This document shows, piece after piece, positions 6,178 through 10,100 of a stretch of 10,100 nucleotides of DNA. Numbering within the stretch: position 1 is the first letter of the stretch; every line of letters begins with the position of its first letter. The notes beneath the pieces are model-generated. The model made no database searches and was not told the DNA's origin. It saw only the letters and a program-made list of their open reading frames with translations. Origin of the DNA: Candidatus Brocadiia bacterium (GTDB lineage Bacteria > Planctomycetota > PUPC01 > DSUN01); the NCBI GenBank assembly GCA_016782825.1, contig JADHXT010000102.1, positions 1 to 10,100 on the forward strand, written 5' to 3'. The position numbers and the translations under genes are program-made.

Positions 6178-6405
6178 CTAGTGCAGACGACCCACTAGGG
6201 CCTCGCACGACCGCGGTGCATGTTCGACCTCAATCTGCGCTGATGGGTGGCCTACCACGTCGACCAGCTTCCGCTGGCCCTCACGCGGCTCGGCAGTCTG
6301 TCCCGTCGCGAACACCACTACAGCCACGTCGTCTTCACTTCCCGAAGCCCGGCCGAGTGTGGCGCCGCCCTCTCCCAAGACAGCCACCATCTGCCACTGC
6401 CCCAT
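6178..6405 (-). CDS. Doubtful small ORF, 75 residues
   Basis: An open frame from ATG 6403-6405 to TAG 6178-6180 reads MGQWQMVAVLGEGGATLG, later EDDVAVVVFATG. It lies about 75 bases downstream of a sigma-70-like promoter on the same strand, but has no ribosome-binding site and I recognise no family. The DDVAVVVF segment faintly resembles the end of SpoIIE/PP2C phosphatase domains, which is too short to rely on. It may be a gene fragment, a dispersed repeat, or non-coding. Confidence 0.2.
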   Translation of the reverse strand: MGQWQMVAVLGEGGATLGRASGSEDDVAVVVFATGQTAEPREGQRKLVDVVGHPSAQIEVEHAPRSCEALVGRLH

Positions 6406-6410
6406 CCAGC

Positions 6411-6500
6411 GCAGTGTAGACTCACCTGTGGCACGGCGCGCACGCGCGCCCCGCCAAGCCGAGGCCGGGGGTCCTCAGCATCGTGCAGTGTATAGACTCA
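6411..6500. repeat. Imperfect direct repeat of a -10 segment
   Basis: GCAGTGTAGACTCA (6411-6424) recurs as GCAGTGTATAGACTCA (6485-6500) with a two-base TA insertion. On the minus strand both carry TACACT preceded by TGAGTC. Only the 6485 copy has a TTGACA in register, so one copy looks like an active promoter and the other like a duplicate of its -10 end. Between them GGCGCG (6435-6440) and CGCGCC (6445-6450) form a small stem. Confidence 0.5.
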
Positions 6501-6515
6501 GGGCGGGCCTGTCAA
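6487..6515 (-). promoter_or_regulatory. Orphan sigma-70 promoter
   Basis: On the minus strand a perfect TTGACA (6510-6515) is followed 17 bases later by TACACT (6487-6492); TATACA (6489-6494) with a 15-base spacer is an alternative. The predicted start near 6480 has no convincing gene immediately after it. It could serve the small frame at 6178-6405, an untranslated RNA, or the PEP-CTERM gene 710 bases downstream. Confidence 0.6.
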
Positions 6516-6581
6516 CTGTTTTCTGCCTGCCGGGGGCACTTATTTCCGCGCGCCCCTGGCAGGCCACGGGCGGCGACATGC

Positions 6582-6617
6582 CGCAGGCCCTCCCGCGCGA
6601 TTGCGGCAGGGCCTGCG
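6582..6617 (-). terminator. Hairpin after the lipoprotein gene
   Basis: CGCAGGCCCT (6582-6591) pairs perfectly with AGGGCCTGCG (6608-6617); inside, 6593-6597 and 6602-6606 continue the stem after one mismatch. It begins 28 bases past the lipoprotein stop on the minus strand. There is no U-run, as with the hairpin at 3267-3292. Confidence 0.55.
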
Positions 6618-6645
6618 ATGAGACAATCGGCGAGAGGAGCGCGGC

Positions 6646-7035
6646 CTACCGCGTGGCGTTGCCGCTCGCCTCCACGCTCTCGTAGAAGAAGATCAGGAAC
6701 GGCGCGAGCCACACGCTGGTGCGGCCCGACACCAGACTGGTGGTCTTCGTGCCGCCCATCTCCTTGCTCTTGGCCGTCACCATGGCCGCCACGGTATCCA
6801 CGTTCACCGTGTCGGTGAACATGGCGGGCGCGCCCGTCTCGGGGTCGCCACTGATGATGGGGATATTGAGCAGGTAGATGCCCCACACCTTGCCGTTCAC
6901 GTGGGCCACGGGCGTGGCGTTGCCCTCGGTGATCTGCTGGCCGTTGAACGTGGTGCCCACCTGCACGGTGGCGCAGCCGGTGAACACGAGAGCCAAGGCG
7001 AGCACGGCCGCGACCGCGGCGATCGACGTTTTCAC
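6646..7035 (-). CDS. Small putative lipoprotein
   Basis: The 129-residue product is a likely lipid-anchored envelope protein of unknown role. Residues 1-20 form a charged then hydrophobic signal segment ending VFTG before C21, a lipobox-like site, although Phe at -3 is not ideal. The rest reads VNGKVWGIYLLNIPIISG, then a DTV...VDTVAAMVTAKSKEMG segment, and ends near FLIFFYESVEASGNATR. I do not recognise the family. GTG (7033-7035) is the start: AGGAG (7042-7046) lies 6 bases upstream, and the nearby ATG is out of frame and closed at once by TGA. A longer frame from 7251 is a shadow of the PEP-CTERM gene. The gene has its own promoter and a hairpin after it, so it is probably a single-gene transcript between two PEP-CTERM genes. 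Confidence 0.8.
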   Translation of the reverse strand: MKTSIAAVAAVLALALVFTGCATVQVGTTFNGQQITEGNATPVAHVNGKVWGIYLLNIPIISGDPETGAPAMFTDTVNVDTVAAMVTAKSKEMGGTKTTSLVSGRTSVWLAPFLIFFYESVEASGNATR

Positions 7036-7108
7036 ATCCCTCTCCTTTCCGAGAGCGGGGGTCCAGACTGTGAGGGCACGCGCCCGATGCGCGGCCCCAC
7101 CGCCTCCT

Positions 7109-7136
7109 ATGCTACCACACCGTGGCGCCTTGTCAA
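7109..7136 (-). promoter_or_regulatory. Promoter of the lipoprotein gene
   Basis: A perfect TTGACA (7131-7136) stands 16 bases before TAGCAT (7109-7114), which is preceded by TGG and so has an extended -10 TG. The -35 box overlaps the TGA stop (7133-7135) of the upstream PEP-CTERM gene. The predicted start near 7102 leaves a leader of about 67 bases. Confidence 0.65.
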
Positions 7137-10100
7137 GAGCGCCGACGCTTGCGCCACAGGCCCAGGCCACCGAGGCCGAGGAGCGCCAGGGTCGTGGGCT
7201 CGGGGGCCACGCCGTACACGTTGAGATAGTTGTAGCCGTCGTCCCTGGCATCGGTGCTGATGAGGCCGAAGTTCATCTGCGTGGGGTCGAGACGCAGTTC
7301 GGAGAGCACGAGGTCGAAGGCCTGCTGGACTTCCAGTATGTCGCCCAGGTTGTTGCGATACTCGCCGATGGTGAGGGCGATCTCGCGCCACCAGGCGCCC
7401 TGCATGACGGTGAACACGAGGGCGCTGTCGTCTTCGAGGCCGTAGATGGCCAGCTTCATGTTGAAGGGGCCGTTCGCATCAGCGAAGCCGCTCACGATCT
7501 GCGTTGCCGCGTGGTCGTGCCACACGTCGTTGCCGCTGGTGGCGGCCGACTGGAAGCCGAGGCGCACGTAGGCGGAGCCGGTGGTGAGCGGCTGGAACTG
7601 AGCGAAGAGGCCGCCGCGCCGGGCGGCGCCGGTGGCGCTGGTGCCCATCAGGTGGAGCGCCTTGATGCCCATGTAGGCGTTGGATTCGCTGCTTGGCGCG
7701 TCGCCGTTGGTGTAGTAGGCCTCGGTCTCGACCACGACGGGGCCGTGGAAGGTGAGGGTGGAATCGAGGCCCTGGGTGAAGACCATCCCGCCGCTGCCGT
7801 TGCCGCCGAGCACGAGGGTGCCGTCGGGGTTGGTGGGCGTGGGCGAGGCGTTGGTGCGGCCGGCGAAGGTGAGGCGGTCGGCGTCGTAGCCGAGGCCCAT
7901 GCCGCCGGGATTCGCAAAGTCGGCCTTGAAGATGAGCGGCGGCAGCGCGGGACGCGCCGCGGCGTAGTGGGCGGAGACCTGTGTGGTGTCGAGGGCGTAG
8001 TCGTAGACGGCGGCCTCATCCACGTCGCCGCGGAACCAGTAGGCGCCGGGGCTGTCGGTGCCGCCGGCGCCGATGCGCAGGGGGCGGGTGTCGTTGGGGT
8101 TCACGGTGGTGGTGGTGGTGGCCACATTCTGACCGTTCACGTAGAGCTTCTTCTCGTTGGTGCCGCTGTCGTAGGTGCCCACGAGATGGTGCCACGTGCC
8201 CTCGAAGGCGCTGCCGGCGGGGGCCCCAATATTGTTCCAGCCGGGGCCGGTCCAATACTGCCAGCTGCCGCCCTGGGCGTAGAAGATGTAGCCTTCCTGC
8301 GTCGGGCCATCGCGGCTGGTCATGGGCGAGCGGTGGCCGGTGCCGCTGCCGGGTGTGATGCGCGCCCAGCACTCGAAGCTGAACGACGCCGGGTTGAGGG
8401 CCGCGGCGTAGGGCACATCGATCTTGTCGTTGGTGCCGTCGAAGCGCGCGGCCGTGTCGGTGTCGGTGAAGATGGCGCCGGTGTGGCCGAGCGCGGCGCC
8501 GTTGAGCACGCTGCCGGTGTGGCTGGCGCTCGTCTCGTTGGCCACGGTCATGCTGCCGGTGGCTTCACCCAGACGCCAGTAGGCCACGGGGTTGTCGCCC
8601 AGCACGGTGTTGCTGTAGAGGCTCGCCTGTGCGGCCACGGGGAAGAGCGCGACGAACAGCACGAGGACCGCGATGGCTGCGCCCTTCGCGCGCCGGCGGC
8701 GGCGCCAGAGGCCCAGGCCGCCGAGGCCGAGGAGGGTGAGGGTGGCCGGCTCGGGCACGACGAGGAAGCGCAGTTCGGCGAAGCCCACGCGGTCGCCGCC
8801 GGCAAGGCCCCAGCCGTAGTAGTTGTCCAGCACGAGCATCTGCACGTAGCGTGCATCGACCGTTTGGCCGAAGCCGAGCATCTGCACCAGGCTGCCTTCG
8901 GCCAGGGGGTGCAGGGTGAGGAAGAAGTCGATCGAGGTGCCGAAGCCGTTCGGGCCGTCGGCGGCGGTGGCGAAGGCCAGGGCGATGTCCTTCACGCCGT
9001 TGCCCTCGACGGGGTAGTTCTGAAACTCGATGCCGGTCATGGCCAAGTCGTTGCCAAGGTCGAAGGTGAGGATGGGCGCGTGGCGGAAGGCGAAGTAGTC
9101 GGGGACTTCGGCGCCGGTGACCCAGATGCTGGCGGGGTTGCCGTCGATGAGGTTGGATACGGGCCCAGGGCCGTAATCGCTCGCCGCCGTGCTGCTGGTG
9201 GCGGCCACGGGGCTGACGATCCACTCGTAGTTGGGGGCATGGAAGGGGCGGAACTGCATCTCGGCGAAGCCCACGCGGTCGCCGCCGGGGCCGGCCTCGG
9301 CATAGTTGTCGGTGAGGGTCATCTCCACGTAGCGCGCGGTCACGGCCTGCGAGAGGCTCTGGGTCTGAAGATTGCTCGGGGGGAGGTTGGCCACGGTGAA
9401 CGACGGCTGGTAGGTGATGAGGCTGCCGAAGTTGCTCGTGCCTTCGCCCTCGGTGGCGAAGCGCAGCGAGAAGTCCTGCAGCCGGTTGCCCACGCTGCCT
9501 GCGTAGTTGCGAAAGTCGAAGCTGCCGATGGTCTGCTCGGAGCCCAGGTCGATGACCACCACGGGCGGTGTGCCGCCGGTGTCGAAGTAGTTGCTGCCAC
9601 TGCCCACGGAATACCACTCGGTGCCGGCGGTGCCATCCATGAGGTGGGAGGGGTTGCTGGCGTTCTGGGTGGCCGTGGGACGGAGGCGCGTGGCGGTGGA
9701 CGTGACGGCGGGCACGGCCGTGACGTCGAACTGGATGTCGGCGAAGCCCACGCGGTCGCCGCCGCCGTAGCTGCCGGCGAAGTTGTCGGTGACGGTCATT
9801 TGCACGTAGCGCGCGGTCACGGGCGTGGTGAAGGGCAGGTTTTCCTGCACGGTCGGGCCGCCGACCGCGGGGTTGAACGTGGGCTGGTAGGCGATGCTCT
9901 TCCCGACGCCCAGCGGGCCTTCGGCCGACGTGCCGAACAGGAGCGAGAACTGCGATGTGCTGTTCCCGTGGTTCACCGCGTAGTTCCAGAAGGCGGCGCT
10001 GTTGATCTGCACGTCGGCGCCCATGTCCATCACCAGCGTGGGCTGGCCGCTGGGCCAGCCGGCGAAGTAGTCGGCGCCGCCGGCCTCGGTGACCCAGGTG
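7133..10100 (-). CDS. Tandem PEP-CTERM fusion: three discoidin-like domains, internal PEP-CTERM, signal-like segment, LamG, second PEP-CTERM (5' end outside window)
   Basis: The frame is open to the window edge, so the start is outside; a GTG at 10033 falls in the middle of a domain and is not the start. In order: three discoidin (F5/8 type C)-like domains of about 160 residues, ending near 9715, 9225 and 8765, each closing with ARYVxM..DN...GGDRVGFA; a PEP-CTERM signal with PEPAT from 8755 and RRRRR at 8690-8704; at once a hydrophobic stretch and VAAQA (cleavage about 8624/8623); a LamG-like domain (VAYWRLGEATG, FECWARI, WHHLVGTYDSG, LYVNGQNV, about 8620-7945); a beta-rich region I cannot assign (about 7940-7210); and a terminal PEPTT signal (7196-7204) ending WRKRRRS. 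The product should be exported. It may yield two surface polypeptides, or be a natural or assembly-made fusion. Ligands are unknown, though discoidin and LamG folds commonly bind sugars. Confidence 0.85.
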   Translation of the reverse strand, partial: TWVTEAGGADYFAGWPSGQPTLVMDMGADVQINSAAFWNYAVNHGNSTSQFSLLFGTSAEGPLGVGKSIAYQPTFNPAVGGPTVQENLPFTTPVTARYVQMTVTDNFAGSYGGGDRVGFADIQFDVTAVPAVTSTATRLRPTATQNASNPSHLMDGTAGTEWYSVGSGSNYFDTGGTPPVVVIDLGSEQTIGSFDFRNYAGSVGNRLQDFSLRFATEGEGTSNFGSLITYQPSFTVANLPPSNLQTQSLSQAVTARYVEMTLTDNYAEAGPGGDRVGFAEMQFRPFHAPNYEWIVSPVAATSSTAASDYGPGPVSNLIDGNPASIWVTGAEVPDYFAFRHAPILTFDLGNDLAMTGIEFQNYPVEGNGVKDIALAFATAADGPNGFGTSIDFFLTLHPLAEGSLVQMLGFGQTVDARYVQMLVLDNYYGWGLAGGDRVGFAELRFLVVPEPATLTLLGLGGLGLWRRRRRAKGAAIAVLVLFVALFPVAAQASLYSNTVLGDNPVAYWRLGEATGSMTVANETSASHTGSVLNGAALGHTGAIFTDTDTAARFDGTNDKIDVPYAAALNPASFSFECWARITPGSGTGHRSPMTSRDGPTQEGYIFYAQGGSWQYWTGPGWNNIGAPAGSAFEGTWHHLVGTYDSGTNEKKLYVNGQNVATTTTTVNPNDTRPLRIGAGGTDSPGAYWFRGDVDEAAVYDYALDTTQVSAHYAAARPALPPLIFKADFANPGGMGLGYDADRLTFAGRTNASPTPTNPDGTLVLGGNGSGGMVFTQGLDSTLTFHGPVVVETEAYYTNGDAPSSESNAYMGIKALHLMGTSATGAARRGGLFAQFQPLTTGSAYVRLGFQSAATSGNDVWHDHAATQIVSGFADANGPFNMKLAIYGLEDDSALVFTVMQGAWWREIALTIGEYRNNLGDILEVQQAFDLVLSELRLDPTQMNFGLISTDARDDGYNYLNVYGVAPEPTTLALLGLGGLGLWRKRRRS
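8624..8755 (-). other. Internal PEP-CTERM signal joined to signal-peptide-like segment
   Basis: Within the open frame, PEP (8747-8755), a hydrophobic run ending GLGLW, and RRRRR (8690-8704) form a complete sorting signal, normally the end of a protein. Without a stop, AKGAAIAVLVLFVALFP and VAAQA follow, a textbook hydrophobic core and type I signal peptidase site, then the first LamG strand. The arginine cluster can serve both as the end of one signal and the start of the next. AAGGG (8682-8686) sits 7 bases before an ATC codon (8672-8674), one base from ATG. Confidence 0.8.
8775..9763 (-). repeat. Three discoidin-domain repeats with a 26-base identical block
   Basis: An identical 26-base segment encoding the end of GGDRVGFA occurs at 8775-8800, 9261-9286 and 9738-9763, spaced 486 and 477 bases. 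It marks the same point in three successive discoidin-like domains and shows they arose by internal duplication or are kept similar by recombination. Confidence 0.85.

Noticed and set aside
5963..6208. Minus-strand 81-residue frame
   Set aside because: No ribosome-binding site, no recognisable motif, and it overlaps the start region of the better-supported leader ORF.

Overview
The window is high-GC DNA with every convincing gene on the minus strand, so transcription runs from 10100 towards 1. Three PEP-CTERM sorting signals with the tryptophan-arginine ending typical of this family, LamG/discoidin/C-type-lectin surface proteins, and the gene order prs-rplY-pth-rpsF together suggest a Gram-negative bacterium of the PVC type, most likely Planctomycetota or a relative. 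This is an inference from architecture; no taxonomic marker was searched.

Region 1 (34-2962) is a housekeeping operon read as prs (PRPP synthetase), rplY/ctc (ribosomal protein L25), pth (peptidyl-tRNA hydrolase) and rpsF (ribosomal protein S6). The gaps after prs and after rplY are 16 bases each. A near-consensus sigma-70 promoter lies 65 bases upstream of prs. The pth-rpsF gap holds nested palindromes, and rpsF carries a long Ala/Pro/acidic tail encoded by a 15-base minisatellite. The operon supports nucleotide synthesis and translation.

Region 2 (2963-3328) is non-coding and crowded with simple structures: two different arrays with a 9-base period, an 8-bp palindrome and an 11-bp hairpin just past the neighbouring gene.

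Region 3 (3329-5770) is a secreted PEP-CTERM protein with a LamG-like domain, two cysteine-free C-type-lectin-like domains (EPN and WND motifs in both) and a PA14-like domain. Its upstream region (5771-6645) has no convincing gene, but it holds short upstream ORFs that overlap stop-to-start, an orphan sigma-70-like promoter and a duplicated -10 segment.

Region 4 (6646-7136) is a small lipoprotein gene with its own promoter, whose -35 box overlaps the stop codon of the gene before it. Region 5 (7133 to beyond 10100) is one open frame encoding at least three discoidin-like domains, an internal PEP-CTERM signal, then immediately a signal-peptide-like segment, a LamG domain, an unassigned beta-rich region and a second PEP-CTERM signal. 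It reads as two exported proteins joined in one frame, and is the most unusual feature here. The PEP-CTERM proteins would need an exosortase encoded elsewhere.
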